From SG-bin7 sp964498095 (GTDB lineage Bacteria; Bdellovibrionota; Bdellovibrionia; Bdellovibrionales; SG-bin7), in contig CAZCFY010000001.1 of the NCBI GenBank assembly GCA_964498095.1, forward strand, positions 124,001 through 188,000: a stretch of 64,000 nucleotides of DNA, read 5' to 3'. Made by a program: the position numbers and the translations under genes. Below the pieces are notes generated by a model. That model did not search any database. It was given only the letters and a program-made list of their open reading frames with translations, and was not told where the DNA came from. Positions 8,566-17,204 of the stretch are shown here, piece after piece (positions within the stretch are counted from its first letter, which is position 1; every line of letters begins with the position of its first letter).

Positions 8566-8590
8566 GGTAACAGTTCCCTTTCCTCGATGC
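8565..8590 (+). repeat. Left 26-bp inverted repeat of RAYT element (family A)
   Basis: Begins AGGTAACAGTTCCC and ends CCTCGATGC. It is the exact reverse complement of 9276-9301. The first 25 bases also form the left arm of the hairpin at 42146-42200. Confidence 0.95.
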
Positions 8591-8661
8591 GGACAGACAA
8601 AATTTAAAAGAAGATAAATTTGAATTAATTTACTGGAACAGAACTTGAATTAGTTTCTAGG

Positions 8662-9303
8662 ATGCCAAGAAAAAAACTAATTTTGTCTGATATCTATCCA
8701 TATCACATAACAAATAGGTCCAATAATAAAGAGTTTTTCTACTTAGATAAAGAGTTGCTCTGGGATCTTTTCCAAGACAATCTCTTAGAATTAAACTCAA
8801 AATTTGGTTGTCGCACACATGCTTTGGTGCTGATGAGCAATCACTATCATTTGCTCATTGACACGCCCAGGGCTAACCTCGGCGAGTCTATGAAGTACTT
8901 TCATCGAGAAGTTGCGCGCCAATCAAATTTCAAAGCAAACAGGACTAATCATTTTTTTGGTGGACGCTACAAGTGGAGCCTAATACAAAATGAAATTTAC
9001 TATTGGAATGCTGTGAAATATATATTTAGAAATCCCATAAGGGCGGGAATTTGTAATGAAGTTACTAATTACCCATACTCTTCAATCTCGAATTTTAAGA
9101 AAGACCTTTTGGATCAAATTCCCGGATATCTGAAGGCTGAGCACTTGCCTCTTGATTGGATCAAGGCGGAGTTCAACCTAGAACATGAAAGAGCAATTTC
9201 AAAAGCAATGCGCAGAAGGGTGTTCACATTACCTTCGCAGCAAAATAATCAGCGACCTATTTATCTTGATGGGCCGCATCGAGGAAAGGGAACTGTTACC
9301 TAA
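8662..9303 (+). CDS. REP-associated tyrosine transposase (RAYT, Y1/HUH family)
   Basis: HUH single-strand endonuclease related to IS200/IS605 TnpA; RAYTs bind and cut REP-type hairpins. Visible are the N-terminal PYHITNRSNN segment, the HUH metal site in MSNHYHLLI (His61 and His63), and the helix VKYIFRNPIRAG, whose Tyr120 is the likely nucleophile. The length of 213 residues fits. The last eight codons (HRGKGTVT end) are encoded by the right inverted repeat, so protein end and DNA end are one sequence. ATG 8662 follows TAGGA. The gene looks intact. Confidence 0.9.
   Translation: MPRKKLILSDIYPYHITNRSNNKEFFYLDKELLWDLFQDNLLELNSKFGCRTHALVLMSNHYHLLIDTPRANLGESMKYFHREVARQSNFKANRTNHFFGGRYKWSLIQNEIYYWNAVKYIFRNPIRAGICNEVTNYPYSSISNFKKDLLDQIPGYLKAEHLPLDWIKAEFNLEHERAISKAMRRRVFTLPSQQNNQRPIYLDGPHRGKGTVT
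9276..9301 (-). repeat. Right 26-bp inverted repeat of RAYT element (family A)
   Basis: Exact reverse complement of 8565-8590. It encodes the C-terminus of the transposase on the plus strand and supplies the A and G of the lptD TAG stop codon on the minus strand. Confidence 0.95.
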
Positions 9304-11660
9304 GTACCGTCGAAGCTCATGTTGAATTTGGCGGTGACGGAGACGTCACCGTCGATGGGTTTTACGACCTGAATCCCAAGTAAAATACAATTACCCGGTG
9401 GCTTGATAACTAGATCGCCGGACCAGGAATTGATTTCGTGGGAAACGAAGTTGTAATCGGGGCCGCCGCCCAAATTAAAGTACTTACTGACAAAGCCTAT
9501 GCGCGGGGAGACGTTTTCGTCGCGCTTTTCCCATTCGACGAGAGTTTTATCATCGGCAATTTTAAACGCTTGGGTGTAAGTTATTTCGGCGTAATTTCCG
9601 CTTTGGCTAAACGCTTTCATACGCACGGAGGAGTTCACGACATTGTGATAAGGAAAGTATTTAAATAGCGAGTTGGTTTCAAAATTATCCAAACGAAAGT
9701 CAAATAGAGAAGAAATTTCGGACCAGGGTTTGTTGTTAGAGCCATCGGTACGAATGCGGCTGGCCTCGATAAAATCATAAGTTTGCCATAGGCGGATCGT
9801 GCCGATTTGCCGGTATTCATTAGCGGTCCCAATTATTTTTTTGCGGATAAGTTTATTGGCGAGCATGAGAGTCACTAATGAGCGGTCATAAATCCGGTCA
9901 TTATAGTCAAATTGCAGTTTGTTATCGGAATAAAAATCTAAATCCGTGATTGACTGCGCTTGACGAAAGTTCGCCGAGGTGGCGCTCGTGCCGAAAAACT
10001 TGTGATCGGGTTGTAAGATCAATGGCGTGTTGGTCCACAGAATTTCGGGAACGATTTCGTGTTTTAATTTATAGTCGCCGCCCTCGTAAATCCGGTAGGC
10101 TTTAAACCGCGAGGAAATTTGAGTTTGCAAATAACGGCGAGAGGCCGTGGATTCAAAATCAGCCGCCGACAATGGGAACTGATAATAAGTTTCGCGGTAG
10201 GAGAGGCTGGGCACGATATCTACGCTTCGGCCCGCGCGGAAGGTGTAAGATAAAGTTGGTTGAAAATCTATCCGTTGACCTGTCCGCAATAAATCATAAT
10301 TTGGATCAAAGACCCCATCGGGTGTTAACCTTTTTTTCTTTAAAAACTCGGAGGTAGGCGTGTCCTCCAAGTCCGTGCTACATGTGCCGGAGTTTCCCCC
10401 GTAAACGCAAATATCATCCCAGGCCGAACCGCTGCGAGCAAAGTTGACGTACTGCGAATCAATTTTGAAAGAAAAGCCAGAGTTTCCCAAAGGACGGTCT
10501 AAAAGCGACAAACGAATTTCTGGCAAACGGTGAACGGCATCGTGATTGTCGGGAAAGGGATCACTCTTTAGACGGTTGGTGTACATTGTCGTATCAATCA
10601 AAAATAAAATATCATCACGTTTTTTGGTTAAAGAATAATGATTTTCAATGGCCGGTTCGCCGGCACCGCCGATTTCTTGGTAGAAGTCAGAGAGGTATTG
10701 CAAATCGCTGATAAGATTAATATAGGCCCGCTGGGTGTAGTTGTCGGGAAGCTCCAAAAACTGATTTACTTTAAAATACCAACGGTCATAACTTTTATCG
10801 ATTCTTTGATTGTTAATAAAAAAGCGCGGGATTTTATAAACGGCCCGGTCGTTCAAAAAAGCGCCATTGATTTCTAGATGGCTTGTCAACGAAAACCGCT
10901 GACGGTACTCAAGTAAACTTTTTAATCCGCGTAACTCATAATTTTTTAGGGTTAAAGTTGTATCCGCACTGGGACTTATCGCCCAAAAAAAACCTTCACC
11001 CAGCGTTGAGCCCCCTTCGGAGGTGCTTTCGTAAGTCGGGAGAAGTAAACCCGTTTGGCGCGAGGACTTCAAGGGTACGACGATATAAGGCAGAGCAAAA
11101 ATTGGAAAATTCGCCACGCGCAGAACGGGCCATTTTACGTACGCGTAACTGCCAACCCCGGCATCAATATTGTGACCCGAGAAACTCCAAGTCGGCGGGT
11201 CGCAATCACACGCTGTGTACACTCCATAGTCGGCGCTAAAATCAGATTCCCCCTTTTTTTCTAACTTTTCGCCGCGAAAGGTTACCTTGCCGGACTTTAC
11301 GGCGCCATTAAAAATATTTCCAACGTCATTGCCATAATCGTATTCAATGCGCTCGCCTTCCATTTCAAAATTTTCGGAAGCGATAATGGCTTTTCCAGTA
11401 GCGACGACAAGACGGGATTTATACCAAATTTCGGCATTTTCTGCCGACAGCTTTTTATTGGCAAAAGAGACTTGTACGCGGCCCTTTAAGTAGATGACGC
11501 CCTTTTCGTAGTCCCTTTCCATGAAGTCGGCATTTTTTAACGAGTATTTTTCGAGATCAGCTTTGTCGGTCTTAGATCGTCCGTCTCCAGTTTGGGCCAA
11601 AGTCGGGCCACAAAGATGAAGGAGTACGGCAATAAAAAATGCGATCTTTAATTTCATCAT
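9300..11660 (-). CDS. lptD: LPS-assembly outer membrane protein LptD
   Basis: Outer-membrane beta-barrel that inserts lipopolysaccharide into the outer leaflet. Seen are a signal peptide (residues 1-22), an OstA/LptA-like jellyroll with ENAEIWYKSRLVVATG (~75-90), a CDC motif at Cys151-Cys153 inside YTACDCDPPTWSFSG, and the family stretch FPIFALPYIVVPLKSSRQTG before the long barrel. The length of 786 residues is typical. The cysteine layout differs from the four-Cys E. coli protein. The start codon overlaps the stop of the upstream cyclase gene (ATGA), so both are probably one transcript. The C-terminus, SFDGT, runs into the RAYT repeat. Confidence 0.93.
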   Translation of the reverse strand: MMKLKIAFFIAVLLHLCGPTLAQTGDGRSKTDKADLEKYSLKNADFMERDYEKGVIYLKGRVQVSFANKKLSAENAEIWYKSRLVVATGKAIIASENFEMEGERIEYDYGNDVGNIFNGAVKSGKVTFRGEKLEKKGESDFSADYGVYTACDCDPPTWSFSGHNIDAGVGSYAYVKWPVLRVANFPIFALPYIVVPLKSSRQTGLLLPTYESTSEGGSTLGEGFFWAISPSADTTLTLKNYELRGLKSLLEYRQRFSLTSHLEINGAFLNDRAVYKIPRFFINNQRIDKSYDRWYFKVNQFLELPDNYTQRAYINLISDLQYLSDFYQEIGGAGEPAIENHYSLTKKRDDILFLIDTTMYTNRLKSDPFPDNHDAVHRLPEIRLSLLDRPLGNSGFSFKIDSQYVNFARSGSAWDDICVYGGNSGTCSTDLEDTPTSEFLKKKRLTPDGVFDPNYDLLRTGQRIDFQPTLSYTFRAGRSVDIVPSLSYRETYYQFPLSAADFESTASRRYLQTQISSRFKAYRIYEGGDYKLKHEIVPEILWTNTPLILQPDHKFFGTSATSANFRQAQSITDLDFYSDNKLQFDYNDRIYDRSLVTLMLANKLIRKKIIGTANEYRQIGTIRLWQTYDFIEASRIRTDGSNNKPWSEISSLFDFRLDNFETNSLFKYFPYHNVVNSSVRMKAFSQSGNYAEITYTQAFKIADDKTLVEWEKRDENVSPRIGFVSKYFNLGGGPDYNFVSHEINSWSGDLVIKPPGNCILLGIQVVKPIDGDVSVTAKFNMSFDGT

Positions 11661-14395
11661 TTGGTTTTCATTACAAACACGCCATCCCAGTCACTTGGGG
11701 GTGGTTCGGCTTGATATTCTAGGCATCTTTCTAAATAGAGTTTCGCGGGACCGTCATCTGGCTTTGTCTCTAGGGCCTTATTAAAGTGTTCGATGGCTTT
11801 TGCCCATTGCATTTTGTGATACATTTCGTAGCCTTCAGAGAAAAGTTTTAAAGTTTTTTCCCATTCGGCACTTGGTTTACCTTCGGCGATGAGTTCAAAT
11901 ATTTTTACGGGCTTTAATTTGCCTTTTACCCGAACCCAATCAAGTTCACGGGTGACAAACTTTCCGTTTAACTCCGCTTCGGTGAATTCGCTTATTATAA
12001 TTCTAGTCCCATATTGTTTGTTAATGCCTTCTAAACGGGAACCTAAGTTTACGGCGTCACCCATGACCGTGTAATTACGAACGGTTTCAGATCCCATGTT
12101 GCCCACGCTCATTTCGCCGGTGTTTAATCCGATGCCAATATCTATTTCCGGCAGACCCTGTTTGCGGTACTCGGCCTGGAGTTGAAAAAGTTTTTGCAGC
12201 TGTTCCAGGGCGCATCGGCAACCCCAAGCCGCGTGGTCGGGGTAGGGGACAGGAGCGCCGAAGAAGGCCATCACCGCATCCCCCATGTATTTATCAAGTG
12301 TTCCTCGGTTTTTAAAAACGAGATCGGTCATGGGAGTTAAATAGCTGTTGAGCAAGTCGCTTAAGGCGCGGGGGTCAAGTTTTTCGGAGATCGTGGTAAA
12401 ACCGCGTACATCAGAGAAAAACACGGTCATTTTCTGTTTGCGGCCACCTAGTTCTAGCTTGTCGGGATCAGAAAGAATTTCGTTAACAATCGCGGGAGAT
12501 ACGTACTTTTGAAAAGTGCTCTTAAGTTGTTTTTTGTTTCGTTCCTCAGTGAAGTATTTAAAAACAGTGATGGCTAAGTATAAGGTGCCTAGAAGCAAAA
12601 TTGGCAAAAACAGAGGAAAGACAATGCCCTTGGAAAATAAAAAGTGTTTATCGTAAAATACATAGCCTAAGGCGCTCGATGCCGCCCAGAAAAACCCCCA
12701 AAAAGCGCCTAAATAGCCAAAAAGAAGAGTAAAGAGAAGTCCCACGCCAAAGAGCGTGGGGACCACCTGCATTTCATGGGCGCGTTCGACATAAAAATTA
12801 CTTTGTAAAAGGTTATCTAAAATGTTGGCGTGAGTTTCTAATCCGGGATAATTTTCTTCAAATGGAGAAACCCGCAAGTCATAAATACCAATCGCTGTAG
12901 CGCCAAATAGCAAAATTTTATCTTTTAAAAATTCGGACTTTTTTGCTCTGTGTATTTTTGTTACCCAACGTTTAGTTTCTTCGTCGTACTCGCGCTTTTC
13001 ATAAGAAAGCTCCGGACTTTCGTTAAGAACATCGGCAATACTGATATGGGGAAACATTTTTTGTGGGCCCGCGAAATTAATTAATAGTTCGCCTTTTTTG
13101 CTGACGGGCACGTCGCCAACGCGTTCCCCTTCTTTTAAGATAGTTAGCGACGAAACATGTTTACGATTAGGGTCAATGTCATCGGGCGCGAGACTAACAT
13201 TGGCGCTATAACCCATTGCTACAAGAAATGCCTTTAATGACAGAGACGGAAAGTAGGTTCCATTATTGCGCGCAACCAGCGAGCTACGGCGAATTGTGCC
13301 GTCGCTGTCGAGAAAGGCGTTAAAGTAGCCCATGTGTTGTAGGTTTTGAGTTATCCCGTCATAATTAAAAGCAAACTCGCTGGCTGAGACAATGGGGTTT
13401 TCTTTGTGCGAGTTTTGTATTACTTCGAGCGCTTGTTCAAAGGTGATTTTCTCTTCCATTCCGGCGGCAACGGCGGGCCAGCTCTCTTTAAAGGCCGGTA
13501 ATAATTCATCCTTGGGTTTCAAGAACCGCGTAAGACAATACAGAAAATACTCGTGATCAACTTTAGATTTAAGTTCCAGTTTTTGCGTGGGATTAAGTTG
13601 AGAAATGTCGGAGACTTTACTGGTCTTCAAAAAATCCGCGGTGGCGGTGGCTTCTAAGACTTTTTTATGATTAAGTAATATAGCCGCCCATGCTTCCGGA
13701 GTTTCTTCCTCAAAAAGTCCTTGCGCTTTGTCTAAGGTCAAGACTGGCTCAGCAACACGCTCCCAATTTTTGATTAACGTACTATCTTTATTGAAAACGC
13801 TTAAACATAGGCTTGGGTAAGTATAAGAGTTAGGTTCAGTTTCGAAAAAAACTCCCATGACAAGATTGGGGGCATAGGCTTTTACGGCTTCAGCGAGATC
13901 AGAATCAGTATTGGCTTTAGCAATCTGCGCGTCGATCGCGGCGTGGGCGCTGGCCGGTACATTAGGGTTATTTTTTAATTCACGTAACGATAATACGGCG
14001 GCGTTGAGGTCTTCTTCGGCGAAGATGGCGTCAAAGGCAATAACCTTGGCACCGTCTTTAATAAGATTTTCGATAATTTTTTTGATTTTTATGCGTGGCC
14101 ACGGCCAACGGCCTTCTTGTTCTACTGCTTTTTCGTCCACCGTAATGAGCGCGATGTCATCAGATACGGGGCGCTCTTGCCGTAGCCAAAATTGAAAATC
14201 TAGACCTTTTTGATTAACCCAGTTGAGCATCTTAAACGTCGACGATTTATTTTGGCTCGCAGAATTATTTTCGTAAAAATAAACCATCGCCATTTTTACC
14301 GAAGTAAGAGTAATGACGACGCCCAGAAAATAAGGAGTTACGAAAATATTTAAGAATTTCTGCCATATATCTTTTGAATTTGATTTTTTAGCCAT
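11657..14395 (-). CDS. Membrane adenylate cyclase with CHASE2 sensor domain
   Basis: 912 residues. One N-terminal membrane helix (~20-38) is followed by an extracytoplasmic CHASE2 domain (LDFQFWLRQERPVSDDIALITVDEKAV to ~530) and three helices near 550-640. A class III cyclase domain from ~655 carries the metal site FFSDVRGFTTISE, KYMGDAVMAFFGAP with the adenine-selecting Lys, and NYTVMGDAVNLGSRLEG with Thr where many cyclases have Asp. Lys/Thr pairs are known from class IIIb enzymes, several of which respond to bicarbonate. A TPR-like tail (AIEHFNKALETKPDDGPAKLYLERCL) ends the protein. It is co-transcribed with lptD. ATP as substrate is inferred. Confidence 0.92.
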   Translation of the reverse strand: MAKKSNSKDIWQKFLNIFVTPYFLGVVITLTSVKMAMVYFYENNSASQNKSSTFKMLNWVNQKGLDFQFWLRQERPVSDDIALITVDEKAVEQEGRWPWPRIKIKKIIENLIKDGAKVIAFDAIFAEEDLNAAVLSLRELKNNPNVPASAHAAIDAQIAKANTDSDLAEAVKAYAPNLVMGVFFETEPNSYTYPSLCLSVFNKDSTLIKNWERVAEPVLTLDKAQGLFEEETPEAWAAILLNHKKVLEATATADFLKTSKVSDISQLNPTQKLELKSKVDHEYFLYCLTRFLKPKDELLPAFKESWPAVAAGMEEKITFEQALEVIQNSHKENPIVSASEFAFNYDGITQNLQHMGYFNAFLDSDGTIRRSSLVARNNGTYFPSLSLKAFLVAMGYSANVSLAPDDIDPNRKHVSSLTILKEGERVGDVPVSKKGELLINFAGPQKMFPHISIADVLNESPELSYEKREYDEETKRWVTKIHRAKKSEFLKDKILLFGATAIGIYDLRVSPFEENYPGLETHANILDNLLQSNFYVERAHEMQVVPTLFGVGLLFTLLFGYLGAFWGFFWAASSALGYVFYDKHFLFSKGIVFPLFLPILLLGTLYLAITVFKYFTEERNKKQLKSTFQKYVSPAIVNEILSDPDKLELGGRKQKMTVFFSDVRGFTTISEKLDPRALSDLLNSYLTPMTDLVFKNRGTLDKYMGDAVMAFFGAPVPYPDHAAWGCRCALEQLQKLFQLQAEYRKQGLPEIDIGIGLNTGEMSVGNMGSETVRNYTVMGDAVNLGSRLEGINKQYGTRIIISEFTEAELNGKFVTRELDWVRVKGKLKPVKIFELIAEGKPSAEWEKTLKLFSEGYEMYHKMQWAKAIEHFNKALETKPDDGPAKLYLERCLEYQAEPPPSDWDGVFVMKTK

Positions 14396-14481
14396 CGTTT
14401 CGATTATGCCATTAGTAGGTATTGATACAAGTGTTTGCTGTCCTAGGCCATAAACCAGTCACAAAAATATCCTTCACGGCC

Positions 14482-14511
14482 TTGGCAAGTAAAGCATTCG
14501 CACGTTATATT
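14482..14511 (+). promoter_or_regulatory. Candidate sigma-70 promoter for the STAS gene
   Basis: TTGGCA (14482-14487), an 18-bp spacer and TATATT (14506-14511), 26 bp before ATG 14538 with GAGGAG in between. This is a good match to the -35/-10 consensus in the divergent gap before the cyclase gene. Confidence 0.5.
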
Positions 14512-14537
14512 TAAAGGTAAGGGCAGAGGAGAAATCC

Positions 14538-14930
14538 ATGGAAATTCGCAGCACCGTAATTGACCAAGTATTCATCATTCAACTTTCGGGAAAAATAAAT
14601 TTCGAATCGATTAAAACGTTTCGACTTCTTTGCGCCAATGAGTGGGTCGGCAAGAAAATTCTTTTTGATTTTGAAAATCTAAATTTCGTCGGTTCAAGTG
14701 GAATAACTTATCTTATCGAGTCGATCGAAACTCTTCACCGTATTGGCGAAGCAAAAATCGGCTTTTGCCGCCCGCGCTCGGAGTTTCACCGCATTTTTGA
14801 AGTCGGTGAGCTTAAAGATGTGCCTATTTTTCAGGATAGGCAAACTGGGGTACGTGTGTTGGGTCAAAACGTGATAAACGAACCTGTGGTAAGCCCTGCA
14901 GCTCCGCCAAAACCTATAGATTTAAACTAG
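14538..14930 (+). CDS. STAS-domain protein (anti-sigma factor antagonist-like)
   Basis: A 130-residue protein made mostly of one STAS domain: VIDQVFIIQLSGKINFES at the N-terminus, then FDFENLNFVGSSGITYLIES, where the Ser-Ser pair at 53-54 marks the site phosphorylated in SpoIIAA-type proteins. The end (VSPAAPPKPIDLN) is a short Pro/Ala tail. Such proteins switch partner proteins by reversible phosphorylation; no kinase is adjacent, so the partner is unknown. It is divergent from the cyclase gene and convergent with the coiled-coil gene, and the two stop codons share CTAG. Confidence 0.88.
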   Translation: MEIRSTVIDQVFIIQLSGKINFESIKTFRLLCANEWVGKKILFDFENLNFVGSSGITYLIESIETLHRIGEAKIGFCRPRSEFHRIFEVGELKDVPIFQDRQTGVRVLGQNVINEPVVSPAAPPKPIDLN

Positions 14931-16510
14931 AGATCTTGGGGTAAATCGTTTTTGATTATCTTTTTTGGCTTAACGGAAAAACCGGTCTGAATTTCCGCTA
15001 TGAGCGCATCCATTTTCGCCAAGCGCTGCATCTGTTCTTCATCGATGAGTGGTGTCGGCACGGGTGCGGGGGCGGCCGAATTATTTAAGAAAGTCAGCTG
15101 ACTTTCAACCTCGCCTAGGCGCTTTTGGTATCCGGTTTCTATCAGATTTAATTGGGACCGTAGCTTTTCGCTCGCCAAGCGCTCTTCTCTTAACTTATCC
15201 ATGAGTTCTTGGTTTAAGGCTTTGAGTGAGCCTTCTTGTAACTTAAGTTCTTCGGCTTTCTGTCGGTGATCTGACCACAGGGCGCGCAGCGAGGCATTCT
15301 CACTTTCTAAGCGGTCTTTATTGAGATTGCCGTCGCGGTTTAATTGTTCAAGAATCTCGATTTTTTCATTTTGACTCTGGGCCAGAACTTCGAGGCGCGC
15401 TTTTTCGTCCTTGAGTTCGTTAATGCGGACCTGCATATTAACGATTTCTTCTTTATTGATGTCACTTCGCTCGCTAAATCGCCGGCTGCTTTCTATGACC
15501 TTATTTTCTAACTCGATCATTTTAAGGTCTTGATCCTCTAAACGCTTTTGTTTTTGCTGATTAATTTCGTTTAACTTTTGAATTTCGGCATTTTTATTTG
15601 CAATGGTAATGGTTAAGGCTTCAATTTGGCCGTTTTGATTAGCAATTTCTCTATTCTGTTGCGCGATATGCCCGAGAAGTTCGTCTTGCTTGGCTTTTAG
15701 TTCCAGGTGATTTTGCAATAGGTAATCATGGTCCAATTGTAGACGGCGAAAGTCGCGCAATAATCCTTTATAGCGCGGGTGAAACTGGGTTTGGACGCGA
15801 CGATGAAATTGAGTTAATCGCGAAAGCTTCTTATCAAGTTCGAGGCGCTGCTGATACCAGTCGGATTTTAGTGATTCCGTATCATCGATAAGTTGCATAA
15901 ACTGCGATTTGAGCTGAATTAATTGGGGCGCGATATACTTTCGGATGCGCCGGTGATAACGGTTAAAAAGCCCCAAGCGGCGCGCATAGTTTTCTTGCGC
16001 TGACTCCATTAGTAGTTTTGTATTTTTTTCGGCACTCTGTAGCGCTTCAATTTGATTTTCTAATGCGAGACGGGTGCGAACATGGAGTTCGCTTTGTTCT
16101 TTTACTTGCCTTTCAAGTTCGACGATTTTACCGACGTAATTATCTTGCTTTTCGCTAATGGTGCGGTTTTTTTCTTTTAGAATTAATACCTGGTCATTTA
16201 AAAGTGTAAATCTGCGTTGCGTATCTCGAAGTTTCTGCGCTTCTTGCAGTAACCGGCTTTCCATTTCGGCATTACGCTTTAAATTTATCGAGAGGCGCGC
16301 CATCAAATCTTCGTTTTGACTTACCAGATCGGCGACCGCTTGAGATTGGAGGATTTCAAATGGAAATTGGCTTATATCCAGTTTTGCAGGCTGCTGATCG
16401 GGCAGGGGTATTTGGCTAACATCCACCGTTATGTCCTCCGTGACATTCTCCTCGATTTTAGTAAGGGCAAATTTGAATAGCAATACTTTTGGTGAGGAAG
16501 ACTGTTTCAT
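14927..16510 (-). CDS. Long coiled-coil protein of unknown function
   Basis: 527 residues, nearly all predicted helix with heptad spacing from ~60 to ~490, e.g. KDTQRRFTLLNDQ-like and ENKVIESSRRFSER segments rich in Glu, Gln, Lys and Arg. No signal peptide or membrane helix is seen, so it is probably cytoplasmic and structural or scaffolding. Two starts are possible: ATG 16510 has a poor ribosome binding site, while GTG 16426 is preceded by GGAGG at 8 bp spacing and would remove 28 residues. No family is recognised. Confidence 0.75.
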   Translation of the reverse strand: MKQSSSPKVLLFKFALTKIEENVTEDITVDVSQIPLPDQQPAKLDISQFPFEILQSQAVADLVSQNEDLMARLSINLKRNAEMESRLLQEAQKLRDTQRRFTLLNDQVLILKEKNRTISEKQDNYVGKIVELERQVKEQSELHVRTRLALENQIEALQSAEKNTKLLMESAQENYARRLGLFNRYHRRIRKYIAPQLIQLKSQFMQLIDDTESLKSDWYQQRLELDKKLSRLTQFHRRVQTQFHPRYKGLLRDFRRLQLDHDYLLQNHLELKAKQDELLGHIAQQNREIANQNGQIEALTITIANKNAEIQKLNEINQQKQKRLEDQDLKMIELENKVIESSRRFSERSDINKEEIVNMQVRINELKDEKARLEVLAQSQNEKIEILEQLNRDGNLNKDRLESENASLRALWSDHRQKAEELKLQEGSLKALNQELMDKLREERLASEKLRSQLNLIETGYQKRLGEVESQLTFLNNSAAPAPVPTPLIDEEQMQRLAKMDALIAEIQTGFSVKPKKIIKNDLPQDL

Positions 16511-16603
16511 TTTGCGAAAACCCAGACCTAAAGCTAGGATAAAATCGAAAAACCGAAGCGAAAATTAAGGATTTGCCAGACTTTTGACGATAAAGACCTA
16601 AGT

Positions 16604-17203
16604 ATGAGTGCCGCTCAATCAAATACAAATACTAATCAGGCTGCGGCTGACGCGATTAAACCATTGGCGAAGTTGGAAGAAGAACTTATTCGCGAGGCTA
16701 ATAAGTCTGACCGCGCCGGAACACTTACCCATCGGATAATGATGCTAATCGCTTACAAGTCATATTCGCAAGCCGTTGCCGAAGTAAAAGACTATATCCA
16801 AATGCGCTCCAAGGAGATGGCCGCTCTTTACTTAGGGGCCCATCGCTATGTTTTGCGCATAGAAACGTTAGCGAAGGCGATCGAAAAAAAGCGCTCTATG
16901 CCGCATCTAGAAAAGCAATCCGCCGCCAAACAGCAAGAAATTTTTGAACTTATTAAAGAATATTTTAATGAAATGCGTGGTCAGGTAAAAGGGATAGAAG
17001 CCGTTGAGCGTTCGTTAATGGTCGAAGATGTTCGTGCAACTGTTTGGACGGTTAGGGCCGTCGCATTTAGTTTAATTGCCATTCTCATTACCGGATTTTT
17101 GGTAGATATTTCCACTGGCGCTTATGATACGATCGTTAATGTGATTCACGATTACGTACTGCAATTGTGTGATTGGATTTTAGGTCTCTTCTATAAATTC
17201 TAA
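16604..17203 (+). CDS. Membrane-anchored protein of unknown function
   Basis: 199 residues. The N-terminal ~145 are helical and charged. A hydrophobic segment follows (AVAFSLIAILITGFLVDIS, ~147-165), and a short aromatic tail (LQLCDWILGLFYKF) may associate with the membrane. It is probably a cytoplasmic helical domain anchored at its C-terminus. It is divergent from the coiled-coil gene and ends 1 bp before the convergent VKOR-DsbA stop. Not recognised. Confidence 0.65.
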   Translation: MSAAQSNTNTNQAAADAIKPLAKLEEELIREANKSDRAGTLTHRIMMLIAYKSYSQAVAEVKDYIQMRSKEMAALYLGAHRYVLRIETLAKAIEKKRSMPHLEKQSAAKQQEIFELIKEYFNEMRGQVKGIEAVERSLMVEDVRATVWTVRAVAFSLIAILITGFLVDISTGAYDTIVNVIHDYVLQLCDWILGLFYKF

Positions 17204-17204
17204 A

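Larger units (their letters stand above)
8565..9301. mobile_element. RAYT element bounded by 26-bp perfect inverted repeats
   Basis: A 737-bp unit with one transposase gene between exact inverted repeats (8565-8590 and 9276-9301). It sits between two convergent genes; the left repeat shares a base with the stop codon of the gene ending at 8565 and the right repeat shares two bases with the lptD stop codon. The coding part is visibly richer in A+T than its neighbours, as expected of acquired DNA. No target-site duplication is seen, consistent with HUH-type transposition. A derivative hairpin lies at 42146-42200. Confidence 0.85.

Noticed and set aside
8662..9303. RAYT considered as a classical IS200/IS605 insertion
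   Set aside because: The protein is longer than IS200 TnpA (about 150 residues), carries the NPIRAG segment of RAYTs, and no TnpB gene is present.
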